NCBI RefSeq assembly: GCF_029433095.1
Contig: NZ_JARNTX010000003.1
Span: forward strand, 186,001-250,000
Direction of reading: 5' to 3'
From: Hymenobacter sp. YC55
GTDB taxonomy: Bacteria > Bacteroidota > Bacteroidia > Cytophagales > Hymenobacteraceae
Length of the DNA: 64,000 nucleotides
Part shown: one piece after another, positions 18,365 through 26,906 of the stretch
Position numbering within the stretch: position 1 is the stretch's first letter
Layout: each line of letters starts with the position of its first letter
Translations under genes and position numbers: made by a program
The notes under the pieces: model-generated
Told to the model about the DNA's origin: nothing
The model's input: only the letters and a program-made list of their open reading frames with translations
Databases searched by the model: none

Positions 18365-19044
18365 TAGCTTTTAAGCATCTGGCGCAGCTGCTTTTGCATG
18401 GCCTTTTGCACTTGGGCACCATGCTCGGCTCTCCACTGGGTAAGGATGTTGTGCACCACGTCGGGAACGGAAGCACCATTTCCTAGAATCATTCCGATTT
18501 GCTGAAAATACTGGTGCATGGCGGGGGTGATGCGAAACATCACGGTCTTCTTATCCTTAGTCGGCACGAAGAGCGAGTGCACATCGTAGCTGGCTCCGGC
18601 GGTCAGCACGGGTGCAGCAGTGGGCTCTGGTGGCGTCTGCTCGGCTAGTTCGTCGTCATCTACCTCTTCTGCTGCCACCGGGGCAGCACTGGCTAGAGGT
18701 TCTGCTGGCGGCGCTGGTTGGGGGGGGGCTTGCAACGGGGCACTTTTCTTTTTGGCCCCTCCCCTATCGCTGGCCACCGGCTCTGCGGTCGGTAACTGGT
18801 CGGCGGCTAAAGGCGCAGGTACCGCAGCGGGAGGCGCTGGCGACGCGGGGGCAAAGGTTTCGCTTACGGCGGGCTTCGTGGGGGAAACGGACGGAGCACT
18901 AGCTGGTGAGGCTGGCACGCTCGCGGCCGGTTGAACAGCGTTTGGCGTTAATCGAATCGGAGACACGTCGCCCATCATGGCAGCGAGTTCGGCTGCTTGC
19001 TCCTCCGGGGTTTTCTCTTTTTTTTTAGTTGGCAGTTTAGCCAT
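18364..19044 (-). CDS. Proline-rich protein with C-terminal RHH-like domain, ParA partner
   Basis: A 226-residue protein. The N-terminus is basic (MAKLPTKKKEKTPEEQAAEL), followed by about 120 residues of Ala/Pro/Ser low complexity. A folded C-terminal domain of about 70 residues begins with KKTVMFRITPAMHQYFQQIG and continues SVPDVVHNILTQWRAEHG, which looks like a ribbon-helix-helix fold as in DUF3408/TraB proteins next to TraA-type ParA in Bacteroides elements. It starts 44 bases after parA and is coupled to the kinase gene. Probable role: centromere-binding partition protein or transfer accessory; inferred from fold and position. Confidence 0.6.
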   Translation of the reverse strand: MAKLPTKKKEKTPEEQAAELAAMMGDVSPIRLTPNAVQPAASVPASPASAPSVSPTKPAVSETFAPASPAPPAAVPAPLAADQLPTAEPVASDRGGAKKKSAPLQAPPQPAPPAEPLASAAPVAAEEVDDDELAEQTPPEPTAAPVLTAGASYDVHSLFVPTKDKKTVMFRITPAMHQYFQQIGMILGNGASVPDVVHNILTQWRAEHGAQVQKAMQKQLRQMLKS

Positions 19045-19088
19045 GACGCATTGAAATTACGAGGTGGTGATCGGCAAGGGGTTGAAAG

Positions 19089-19907
19089 CTAGTTGGACTC
19101 TGTCGTAGAGTTACCGGTTGACTCCGGCACGGTGTCCACGGGCCTTTCCGGGGCGACGAAGTTGATGGTGTGTCCGGAAGGCGTAACTGCTCCGGTCCCT
19201 AGTACCAAGGACAAAACTTCCATGAAGAGTTGACCCATTCCCAACCGGTTCAGCTCTTTTTCCGGCAAGGGGAACATAGTGGACCGATTTTCTTTGTAGG
19301 TGATGAGATTCTCCACTCGGCTTTGCAGCATAGGCAACCCCTTTTCCTGGAAAAGCTCTTCGGTTTTATCGTAAATAGCTTTGCGCTCGGCCTTGAGGTA
19401 CTTGTTCCAGAAAGCATAGTAGCCGACCAGGTTGGAATCAGGGTCGCTCTGCTTGGTGAAGGCCGGCAGCAAACCCATAAAAGCCATGGTAGAAGCAATC
19501 GAACCTTTGTCGGGTTCCACTGGCAAAAAGATATAGTCAATCAGGCGCAGCAAGTCCGGCAAGCCCATTACGTTCACCGTACCCGGCGTATCAATTAAAA
19601 TAAAGTCGTAGTCCTGCTCGAATAAAGCCGTGATGGAAGAAGACGCTTCTTGCACGCTGGATATGTAAACCGGATAAGGTCTTCTCCCCTGCTTAAGCAA
19701 ACGCTGACGAAAAGCTTCCTCGTTTTGCACGCGGGTTTGCTCGTCGATTCGATACGCGTGCAGAGAATGTTGGGGATGGTCGCAGTCCATGACAGCTACC
19801 TTGTAACCGTAGAGGTAATAGAGAGCCGAAGCCAAGTGAGTTGTAATAGTTGACTTGCCTGCCCCACCCTTCTGGGTAGCAAAAGCAATTATGTTGGGCT
19901 GATTCAT
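19089..19907 (-). CDS. parA: ParA-family partition ATPase
   Basis: A 272-residue protein with the deviant Walker A motif ATQKGGAGKSTITTHLASAL at residues 10-29, the A' motif VAVMDCDHPQHS and the Walker B-like FILIDTPGTVNVMGL. This is the ParA/MinD-type ATPase that moves plasmid copies apart, and is also like TraA of Bacteroides conjugative elements. No N-terminal DNA-binding extension is present, which fits small (type Ib-like) partition ATPases. It heads the minus-strand operon parA - RHH protein - kinase - regulator. Its upstream region is the repeat-filled AT-rich kilobase. Confidence 0.9.
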   Translation of the reverse strand: MNQPNIIAFATQKGGAGKSTITTHLASALYYLYGYKVAVMDCDHPQHSLHAYRIDEQTRVQNEEAFRQRLLKQGRRPYPVYISSVQEASSSITALFEQDYDFILIDTPGTVNVMGLPDLLRLIDYIFLPVEPDKGSIASTMAFMGLLPAFTKQSDPDSNLVGYYAFWNKYLKAERKAIYDKTEELFQEKGLPMLQSRVENLITYKENRSTMFPLPEKELNRLGMGQLFMEVLSLVLGTGAVTPSGHTINFVAPERPVDTVPESTGNSTTESN

Positions 19908-19939
19908 TTTTCTGAAACAAGGTTGGTGACGATCACAAT

Positions 19940-20740
19940 TTATGCATCAATGATACCTACATCATTTGATACAATTTATCATTGCTGCTTAGCATCTTGG
20001 CGGCAATGATACGATGATACTTTAAAATATCAACACAAAATCTCATTAGCGCTCTGTATCGTAGTATTATTGTGTCTTTGTATCAATTTATCAGAGCATC
20101 TAGTTATCATGCATACAATGTATCATTGTTTATGGGTATTAATGTATCAACCTGAATAATGTATCAATGTTACCTTGTATTGAGGTATCACTGTATTTTA
20201 GATACATTGTATACAGTATGTATAATTACAAAGCATCATTATATCTTTGCAGCGATATTTCTTAGAAGCATTGATATATTAATACATTGTATCAATGAGT
20301 TTGCATCTACATGATATGTAAATACGACGCATCAAAGTACCTTAGCACTTTAGATACATAGAATTTTTTAATCATTGATACATACTGTATTATGATACAA
20401 CGTATTTATCTAATATAGATACATTGTATCATAGTATGCTTACAACATAGATACTATGTTACCCTGTTACGTATGTAACCATGCCTTATACATTAATACA
20501 ATATGATACAATGTATTAATAATACTTTTTATCAATGCATCTTAGATACATAGTAACTAACCATATTCCAAACATCCGGCTGATGTTATTTTATATTGTT
20601 TTAGCATCTATGTATCTTAGATGCATTGATACAACTTGAGCAAACCAACCTGTTGTTATATTACTGTTTTAAAACAAGCATGAGCCTAAATTACTTCAAT
20701 ATAAGTATCAAAGTATCATTAATACACTGATACTATGTAA
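19940..20740. repeat. AT-rich array of GATAC/GTATC repeats, candidate centromere
   Basis: This roughly 800-base stretch has no gene and is far more AT-rich than its surroundings. I count about 14 GATAC and 11 GTATC words, mostly flanked as TGATACA, AGATACA or TGTATCA. Several pair into palindromes such as GATACATTGTATC (for example 20418-20430), while others are direct. Short repeated heptads in both orientations upstream of parA are what RHH-type centromere-binding proteins use, for example the heptads bound by omega-type proteins. It may therefore be parS, the operator of the par operon, or both. It also precedes the mobilisation genes on the other side. Confidence 0.6.
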
Positions 20741-20861
20741 CGTATAATTATCTTTTATTGCCTTAAAACGTGGTCTAGCTTCTCACGCGGTTAATTACAC
20801 AGCAAGCCATGTCATTGTCCGGACAAACTTAAATTTTTCCGTTTTCTCATTCAGTTAAGCA

Positions 20862-20878
20862 TAGCGCCTAAAGCGCTA
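20862..20878. promoter_or_regulatory. Inverted repeat upstream of mob genes, possible oriT part
   Basis: TAGCGC-CTAAA-GCGCTA forms an inverted repeat with 6-bp arms about 70 bases before the MobC-like start. A 12-bp palindrome TTGTCCGGACAA lies at 20815-20826. Origins of transfer usually lie just upstream of such mobilisation genes and contain short inverted repeats beside the nick site. The nick site itself cannot be recognised, so this is a weak candidate. Confidence 0.25.
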
Positions 20879-20946
20879 ATAGACGTACTAATTTTAGCTT
20901 ATACATTAGCTTCACCACCAGCGTTAATACAAACCATATTCTGTTG

Positions 20947-21270
20947 ATGAAACCCGATCAAGATATTAGCACACCAGCTACTACAGCTCGCACCTTACGG
21001 ATTGATGTTCGCGTAAGTCCTAACGAGAAAAAAGAACTTCAAGAGAAAGCAAAGGCAGCAGGCTATAAGAAAGTGTCAGCTTATTTGCGCGAAGTTGGAC
21101 GTGGAACCGAGATCAAGGAAAGCGTTCCTGCTGAGCTTCATCGGCAGTTGGTAGCAATAGGAACCGACTTACACCAGCTAACAGAATTAGCGCAATCAGG
21201 CAAGGCTTTCAGTAACCATCAAGCCCAGTTGGCACAAGTATTATCTCTTATCCATAGCTGCCTGATATGA
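20947..21270 (+). CDS. MobC-like relaxosome accessory protein (RHH)
   Basis: A 107-residue protein starting at the ATG at 20947. Residues 17-60 (RIDVRVSPNEKKELQEKAKA, then KKVSAYLREVGRG) form a ribbon-helix-helix of the kind seen in MobC/MbeC-type relaxosome proteins, followed by a helical tail. Expected role: binding near oriT and loading the relaxase. Its stop codon overlaps the relaxase start by four bases (ATGA), so the two are translationally coupled. The preceding 190 bases should hold oriT. Confidence 0.8.
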   Translation: MKPDQDISTPATTARTLRIDVRVSPNEKKELQEKAKAAGYKKVSAYLREVGRGTEIKESVPAELHRQLVAIGTDLHQLTELAQSGKAFSNHQAQLAQVLSLIHSCLI

Positions 21271-22151
21271 TCGCCAAAACTACTACGGGTTCTGACTTTG
21301 AGGGAGCTCTCACCTATGGCGCGGGCAAACGTGAAGGCAAGAAAAAAGAGCCTGATCAAGCCTCTCTTTTGATTGCGATCAATATTATTCCTGGCAACCC
21401 AAGGAGCATGGCTCAGCAGATGCAGGCAACGGCGAATCTGAGTGTGAAGATTCAGAAACCGGTGTGGCACACCATTCTATCTTGGAAGGCTGGAGAGGCA
21501 GTTACTTTCGAGCAAAAAATAGCCGCCGCCAAGCGATATTGCGAGCTAATAGGCGCCCCCGTTAAGCGGCACCAGGTGGTGGTTTATGAGCATCTGGACA
21601 AGCGGCATGCCCACCTACATCTGTACCTTAACCGGGTGCCAATTGATAGCGGGCCAGCCTTAAGAACCGACAACAATTTCTACCGCCAGCCTGCAATAAT
21701 CAGACAAATAAGCCAGGAACTTGGGATGCTGCCGCTACCCGAACGGCGGCATAGCATCAAAGATTTAAACCCCGCAAGAGAGGCCGCTAGAGTGCGGTTA
21801 GTGCAAGCTTTGCAGTGCATCCTGAAGGCTGAGCAGCGGGGAGGTATCGACTGGTTCACCCAGCAACTGGCAAAAGAGCGTATCGCTGTTCGCTTCACCC
21901 ATGATAGGGGAGGGGTTCTACGAGGAGTGAGTTTTGAAGTTAATGGGGTGGCGCTGAAGGGGCGGGAAGTAGGCTACAAGGCAGCTGAATTGCGCCAAGC
22001 TTTTACCGTCCGCTCGCTTAAATCTGTTCAAGCACTAGGGTTAGAACTTGATGCGGGCCTAGCTGCTACTAAGCCAAGTAGGGGAGGGGAGGGGGTGCCC
22101 CCGCTAGCGGCAGGCAAAACCAAGGCTGCGAAAAAGTTAGGTCATTCGTAG
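21267..22151 (+). CDS. Relaxase (MobB-like, MOBP-type nuclease domain)
   Basis: A 294-residue protein with the relaxase nuclease fold. Early motif: MIAKTTTGSDFEGALTYGAG. The metal-binding three-histidine motif is KRHAHLHLYLNRV at about residue 112-124, preceded by VVVYEHLD. The C-terminal 130 residues include GIDWFTQQLAKERIAVRFTH, as found in Bacteroidetes MobB/BmgA-type relaxases. Expected function: nicking of one strand at oriT and covalent escort of DNA into the channel. The catalytic residue near the N-terminus is not certain from reading alone. It is of normal length for the mobilisation family and coupled to the MobC-like gene. Confidence 0.88.
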   Translation: MIAKTTTGSDFEGALTYGAGKREGKKKEPDQASLLIAINIIPGNPRSMAQQMQATANLSVKIQKPVWHTILSWKAGEAVTFEQKIAAAKRYCELIGAPVKRHQVVVYEHLDKRHAHLHLYLNRVPIDSGPALRTDNNFYRQPAIIRQISQELGMLPLPERRHSIKDLNPAREAARVRLVQALQCILKAEQRGGIDWFTQQLAKERIAVRFTHDRGGVLRGVSFEVNGVALKGREVGYKAAELRQAFTVRSLKSVQALGLELDAGLAATKPSRGGEGVPPLAAGKTKAAKKLGHS

Positions 22152-22378
22152 CGTAACTGCCTAGCAGACTTAGTGTCTCGGGTACCAACAGTAAGCCACG
22201 CTTGTTTGCAATGGTGAGCGTCGGCAAGGCTTGCCTCACGCCCACTAGGTAGCCCGTTCGTGTACTGGAATTGCATTTCACCTCCTATCTTCTGCTGCTC
22301 GTCAATTTTTCTAAAATAGGGGCAACCAGCCCGACTAGTTTGCGCTTTATCAACCACTTTTTTAAAGCGCCTAGTCGG

Positions 22379-24388
22379 ATGGAGGATGAAAAAGCATTGC
22401 GGAAAATAATGGAGTTTATGCGCCTGTTTGCCATTGTGCTGCTAGGCATCAATATCTATTACTACTGTTTCGGGTATTTTCAAGTTTTGGGCTGGGCCCC
22501 GGCCGTGGTGGAGCGCTTACTGGCTAATTTAACCAAGAACTCGTTTCTCTTTCAAGCTAGTTGGGTCAGTAAATCGCTAGCGGTGATTTTTCTAGCCTTG
22601 AGTTGCCTAGGTACTCGGGGGCGGAAAGATGAAACAGTTAAAGGTCTTTCCGTAGCTGGCTACGGTCTGATCGGGCTAGTCCTGTTGTATGGGTCCGACC
22701 TTGCGCGGGCCCTACCCATGGCTGCAGGCTTGGCAACTGCCTTGTATGCCTTACTCAATGCCGTTGGGTTTCTTTTGTTGTTGAGCGCCGGAACCTGGCT
22801 CAGCCGGTTATTCAACAACAACTTGATGAAGGATATTTTCAACAAAGCCAACGAGTCATTTCCTCAGCAGGAGCGTCTGATGGAAAACGAGTACTCAGTG
22901 AATTTGCGCACCGAGTATCAACTGCGGGGCAAGCTGCGGCCGGGCTGGCTGAACGTAGTCAATCCCTTTCGGGCAACCATGGTACTGGGTACCCCCGGCT
23001 CGGGTAAGTCGTACGCCATTATCAATGAATTTATCCGGCAGCACCTGGCCAAGGGTTTTTGCATGTACATCTACGACTACAAGTTCGACGACTTAAGCCG
23101 CATCTGCTACAATACCCTGCTCCGGCACCAAGACAAGTTTGACAAGCCCGTCGGTTTTTATGTCATCAATTTCGATAACCCCCGCAAAAGTCACCGTTGC
23201 AACCCGCTCTTACCCGAGCTCATGACCGATATCGTGGACGCTTACGAAAGCGCCTCCACCATCATGCTGAACCTTAACAAGAGCTGGATCCAGAAGCAGG
23301 GCGACTTCTTCGTGGAAAGCCCGATCAACTTTGTGGCCGCCATCATCTGGTTTCTTAAGCTGTTCGAGCAAGGCAAGTACTGCACCTTTCCCCACGTCAT
23401 CGAGTTTCTGAGCCGCGATTACGAGGAAATCTTTCCCGTGCTCGCGTCCTACCCCGAAATCGAGAACTTGGTGAAACCCTTTGTGTCGGCGTTTCAGAAA
23501 GATGCCATCGAGCAGCTGGAAGGCCAGATTGCCAGCGCCCGGATTCCGTTGGGCCGCCTGGCCAGCCCGCAACTCTACTGGGTGATGAGCGGCAACGATT
23601 TCACGCTCGACATCAACAGCCAGGAAGAACCCAAGGTGTTGTGCGTGGGCAATAATCCCGACCGGCAGGCCATCTACGGAGCGGCCTTAGGCCTCTATAA
23701 TGCCCGCTTGGTGAAGCTGGTTAATCAGAAAGGCAAGCGCAAATCCTCGCTTATCATCGACGAGTTGCCCACCATCTACTTCAAGGGCCTTGATAATTTA
23801 ATTGCCACGGCCCGCAGCAACAAGGTTTCCACGTGCTTGGGCTTCCAGGACTTTTCGCAGCTCGAGCGCGACTACGGCCAAAAAGAGGCCGAAGTAATCA
23901 AGAACACCGTTGGCAACGTGTTCAGCGGCCAGGTATCGGGTAATAGTGGTAAGTGGCTGAGTGAGCGGTTCGGCAAGATCCTGCAGCAGCGCCAAAGTGT
24001 AAGCATCAACATGCGCGAAACCAGCACGAGCTTATCAACCCAAATGGACAGCATGATTCCGGCCAGCACCATAGCCAACTTAACGCAGGGGAATTTTGTG
24101 GGTGCCGTGGCCGATAATTTCGGCGAGGAAATCGAGCAGAAAGTGTTTCACGCCAAGATTAAAGTGGACGTGAAAGCAGTGGCCGCCGAAGCCAAGACCT
24201 ATCAACCCATTCCCGATATCACCAGCTTTATCAATCCGGCCACCGGCCGAGACGAAACGGAAGAAACAATCAAAAACAACTTCAACCAGATAAAGCTTGA
24301 CGTGAAAGCGATTTGCGAACGGGAATTGCTTCGCATCGGCAAGGACCCACTGCTAAAGCATCTGCTTAAAGAGAAAGTAGCGCCGTAG
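22379..24388 (+). CDS. Type IV coupling protein (VirD4/TraD-like; mobilisation family)
   Basis: About 669 residues from the ATG at 22379; the frame is open upstream to 22271 but that part is not protein-like. The N-terminus holds four or five membrane segments within residues 10-140. Walker A is VLGTPGSGKSYAIINEF at about 204, Walker B is SLIIDELPTIYFKGLDN at about 458, followed by ATARSNKVSTCLGFQDFSQL, a coupling-protein signature. It should recruit the relaxase-DNA complex to the TraG-containing channel. Conserved in order with the relaxase upstream, separated by about 230 bases. Confidence 0.9.
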   Translation: MEDEKALRKIMEFMRLFAIVLLGINIYYYCFGYFQVLGWAPAVVERLLANLTKNSFLFQASWVSKSLAVIFLALSCLGTRGRKDETVKGLSVAGYGLIGLVLLYGSDLARALPMAAGLATALYALLNAVGFLLLLSAGTWLSRLFNNNLMKDIFNKANESFPQQERLMENEYSVNLRTEYQLRGKLRPGWLNVVNPFRATMVLGTPGSGKSYAIINEFIRQHLAKGFCMYIYDYKFDDLSRICYNTLLRHQDKFDKPVGFYVINFDNPRKSHRCNPLLPELMTDIVDAYESASTIMLNLNKSWIQKQGDFFVESPINFVAAIIWFLKLFEQGKYCTFPHVIEFLSRDYEEIFPVLASYPEIENLVKPFVSAFQKDAIEQLEGQIASARIPLGRLASPQLYWVMSGNDFTLDINSQEEPKVLCVGNNPDRQAIYGAALGLYNARLVKLVNQKGKRKSSLIIDELPTIYFKGLDNLIATARSNKVSTCLGFQDFSQLERDYGQKEAEVIKNTVGNVFSGQVSGNSGKWLSERFGKILQQRQSVSINMRETSTSLSTQMDSMIPASTIANLTQGNFVGAVADNFGEEIEQKVFHAKIKVDVKAVAAEAKTYQPIPDITSFINPATGRDETEETIKNNFNQIKLDVKAICERELLRIGKDPLLKHLLKEKVAP

Positions 24389-24442
24389 GTCCTCGAGCCT
24401 TACTGGCAAATCAAGTTGGCGCAACTCACGCCGGTTCTTACA

Positions 24443-24533
24443 AACGGCACGAAACCAGGATGCGCTTCTTGGCTTCGTGCCGTTCGTGTGTTGTAGCGGC
24501 ACCTCACCACCCATTTCCGACCACTCATCAAAT
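24443..24533 (+). promoter_or_regulatory. Conserved leader, copy B: hairpin plus 59-bp block
   Basis: An 11-bp hairpin (arms 24443-24453 and 24474-24484) with an inner stem (24455-24460 with 24467-24472) runs into a 59-bp block that matches the inverse of 15349-15407 at 54 positions. Two stem positions read G-C in copy A and A-T here, on both arms, so pairing is kept. It lies behind the coupling-protein gene and about 90 bases before the next start. CTAGTTTAG at about 24560 is also shared with copy A. No T-run follows the hairpin. Confidence 0.7.
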
Positions 24534-24620
24534 TTCTCGCGGGGCCGGCCTCGCCCCGCCTAGTTTAGTACCGGCTACTTCCCGTTCAACTTACTTGAGT
24601 CGACCAAGCAAGGGGTAGCT

Positions 24621-26777
24621 ATGCTCGATAGGCCTTGGTCGGGGCCCCTTCCAACCACTTACCTCTACCCCCTAATGGCCGCGCAAAACGAAGTGCCTAC
24701 CCCGGTGACGCTACCGCCTACCCCAGCTGTGCCCCAGGTAATCTATTTGAATGGATTACCGGCTCCCGACGGCGTGGTTGACTCCCAATTGCTAAGCAAT
24801 CGTCCCACCGGCTACAGCATTCTGCAACTGAAAATTGACCCCACCAATCCCGACCGGGCCGAGGGCATCACCGCCCCAGGGTCAGACCCTCAGTTAATCA
24901 ACGGCTATCATGCGACCCTGCGCCCTTTGTTTAAGTTAAACAGCACTCCTCAAGCCGGGCAGGAGTACATCCATACCGAACTTCCCGCCCAATTCGAGCG
25001 CCAAGGCACTCACTGGAAGCTAACGGTCCCGGGCCAGATTAGCTTCAGTAACCAGCCCCCGCTAATACAGGCAACGACTAATGGAGTAGAGCAGGCTCAG
25101 CAAACCATACTTAGCCGTACCCACGGCGAAGCAAACCAGGCATCGCCTGTTTCCTCGCCTAGCCTTACTGCCCCGGCTGGGCCCGAAAAGGTTGTAAGCA
25201 ATAGTGGGCCGCCGCTAGAACCGAAAAACGCAACCGCCGCGGCCCAGCAGCCCGCCATAGCTGAACAACCAACCAACCCCGGTGAGTTACAAATCAGGTG
25301 GCAGCAGCAGGGTGAGGCGGTAGCCCCCCTGCTGGAAATGCGGGCCTACTTCGACCAACTTAAAGAGGCTGGAGTAGCCGTTGGAGCCCTCAGGTTCGAG
25401 AAAAAACCGGACGGAAAACTCAGCGGCAACTTCAGCTTGAGCTATGATCCGGCTAGCGCTGAATTACCTAAGCTAGAAGGCATCATTCAAGGTTTAAAAC
25501 GGGTAGGCAACGGGCTTGAAGTTGTCGAACAGCCAGAGCAAGTTGTTGCTCGTCGGCAGAACATAGGGGTGCAAGGCCAAGACCAGGCAACCGACTTAGG
25601 CTACAGCGTTAAGGAAGCCTTCGGAATCAAGCAGTGGGATGCCTTGAGCGCCCACCTTAGCCAGGTGCCCAAGCAGGCGCTTACCGGTCCTGAGTTAATG
25701 CAGCAAGCAGCCGGTGAAGTCCGGGTCGAACAGCTAGCCCAGCGGCAAGGCAAAATCACCGAACAGGTTGTTAAGGAAGGAAAAAGCCTGCTTGACATCG
25801 ATACCAGTGGTAACCCGGTGTCAGCCTTCTTGAAAAACTTCTACGAGCATCTGAATGGGGCCCCGCAAACCCGGCAGCACCTGGAAGTGGATTATGAAAA
25901 GACCCGTCAAGCCTTGCAAGCCCGGCTGCTGCAGGTCGCCGGCAACGCTGACCCAAACGAGCACCGCCAGCAGGCAGGTCGCGTCGAGTTGGCGGCCCCG
26001 CGGACAACTCAGACGTTAGCGACGGCCGCGGCGGCAACCGACGTGGCAGCAGGCCAGCAAGGCGCCACCCAAACGGCAAAGTTCGCGGTTGCTGACCTGC
26101 CACAAAGGGTACTGACCACTATGGGATTGACAGTAGATAGGCTGGCTGCCCAGGGGCAACTCCAGAAGCTGCTAAACGGAGATAAAACTGATTTACTGAC
26201 CCTGCAGGCCGGGGGAGGACCAGACCAAGAGCTGGTGCCATTCCAAGCAAAGATGGTTTTGCACCGCGAAGCGAACGGGTCGGCCACACTGAAAATGGAG
26301 CTCCCCAAACGGGAGCTTACTATTCCCAACGAGATAGGTGGCCAAACCTTCACGGCTGAGCAGCGCCAACGCCTCGCAACGGAAGGTACCGCTGGCTTGG
26401 TGCGCGGCCTCAAAGACGCCCAGGGCAACCCCTACAACGGCTACGTTGGAGTTGACAAGCAAATGAACAAGGTGGTCGTGCTACCCGAAAACAAGGTGCA
26501 ATTCAAGGATACAATTGCCGGGGTAAAGCTGTCGCCCGAGCAAAGCCACGACCTGCGCGAAGGCAAAGCCGTGCCGTTAGCCCAAATGCAACAGCCTAAC
26601 GGCGGCAAGCCCTTTGATGGGATTGTTCGAATCCACGCGGCCAAAGCCGGGGTGGAAGTGAAGCCGGCAGCATACGAGCTGTCGCCACAGCCTGCCGCCA
26701 AAATCACGCGGCCGCTCGGGCAAAGCATAGCTGTGAAAGCACCACCCAAGGTGCGGGGACGGGGTCCCCGAGAGTGA
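24621..26777 (+). CDS. Large DUF4099/DUF3945-domain protein of the transfer region
   Basis: A 718-residue soluble protein; an ATG at 24675 is an equally plausible start. The N-terminal 150 residues look folded, then come Ala/Gln-rich linkers. Near residue 490 begins a DUF4099-like unit (VLTTMGLTVDRLAAQGQLQK, LLNGDKTDLLTL), followed by a DUF3945-like unit (GQTFTAEQRQRLATEGTAGL, GYVGVDKQMNKVVVLPENKV, LSPEQSHDLREGKAVPLAQM). Proteins with this pair accompany conjugative elements in Bacteroidetes, with function unknown. It is the first gene behind leader copy B, so it is probably co-regulated with the tra operon. Confidence 0.7.
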   Translation: MLDRPWSGPLPTTYLYPLMAAQNEVPTPVTLPPTPAVPQVIYLNGLPAPDGVVDSQLLSNRPTGYSILQLKIDPTNPDRAEGITAPGSDPQLINGYHATLRPLFKLNSTPQAGQEYIHTELPAQFERQGTHWKLTVPGQISFSNQPPLIQATTNGVEQAQQTILSRTHGEANQASPVSSPSLTAPAGPEKVVSNSGPPLEPKNATAAAQQPAIAEQPTNPGELQIRWQQQGEAVAPLLEMRAYFDQLKEAGVAVGALRFEKKPDGKLSGNFSLSYDPASAELPKLEGIIQGLKRVGNGLEVVEQPEQVVARRQNIGVQGQDQATDLGYSVKEAFGIKQWDALSAHLSQVPKQALTGPELMQQAAGEVRVEQLAQRQGKITEQVVKEGKSLLDIDTSGNPVSAFLKNFYEHLNGAPQTRQHLEVDYEKTRQALQARLLQVAGNADPNEHRQQAGRVELAAPRTTQTLATAAAATDVAAGQQGATQTAKFAVADLPQRVLTTMGLTVDRLAAQGQLQKLLNGDKTDLLTLQAGGGPDQELVPFQAKMVLHREANGSATLKMELPKRELTIPNEIGGQTFTAEQRQRLATEGTAGLVRGLKDAQGNPYNGYVGVDKQMNKVVVLPENKVQFKDTIAGVKLSPEQSHDLREGKAVPLAQMQQPNGGKPFDGIVRIHAAKAGVEVKPAAYELSPQPAAKITRPLGQSIAVKAPPKVRGRGPRE

Positions 26778-26906
26778 AGCAATTACTGTTCGGCTACAAA
26801 GCAGATCATCTTTTTTGTGCTCGCCCGAACGGGTTGGCTTGGTAGCACCTTGAATTAAGCAGGAAAGTCTGGCGGCCTCGCTTGCCGGCTTACTAGTCCC
26901 CCATGT

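Noticed and set aside
19940..20740. AT-rich repeats as a CRISPR or a transposon end cluster
   Set aside because: The repeated word is only 5-7 bases long, occurs in both orientations and has irregular spacing. No transposase gene is near.
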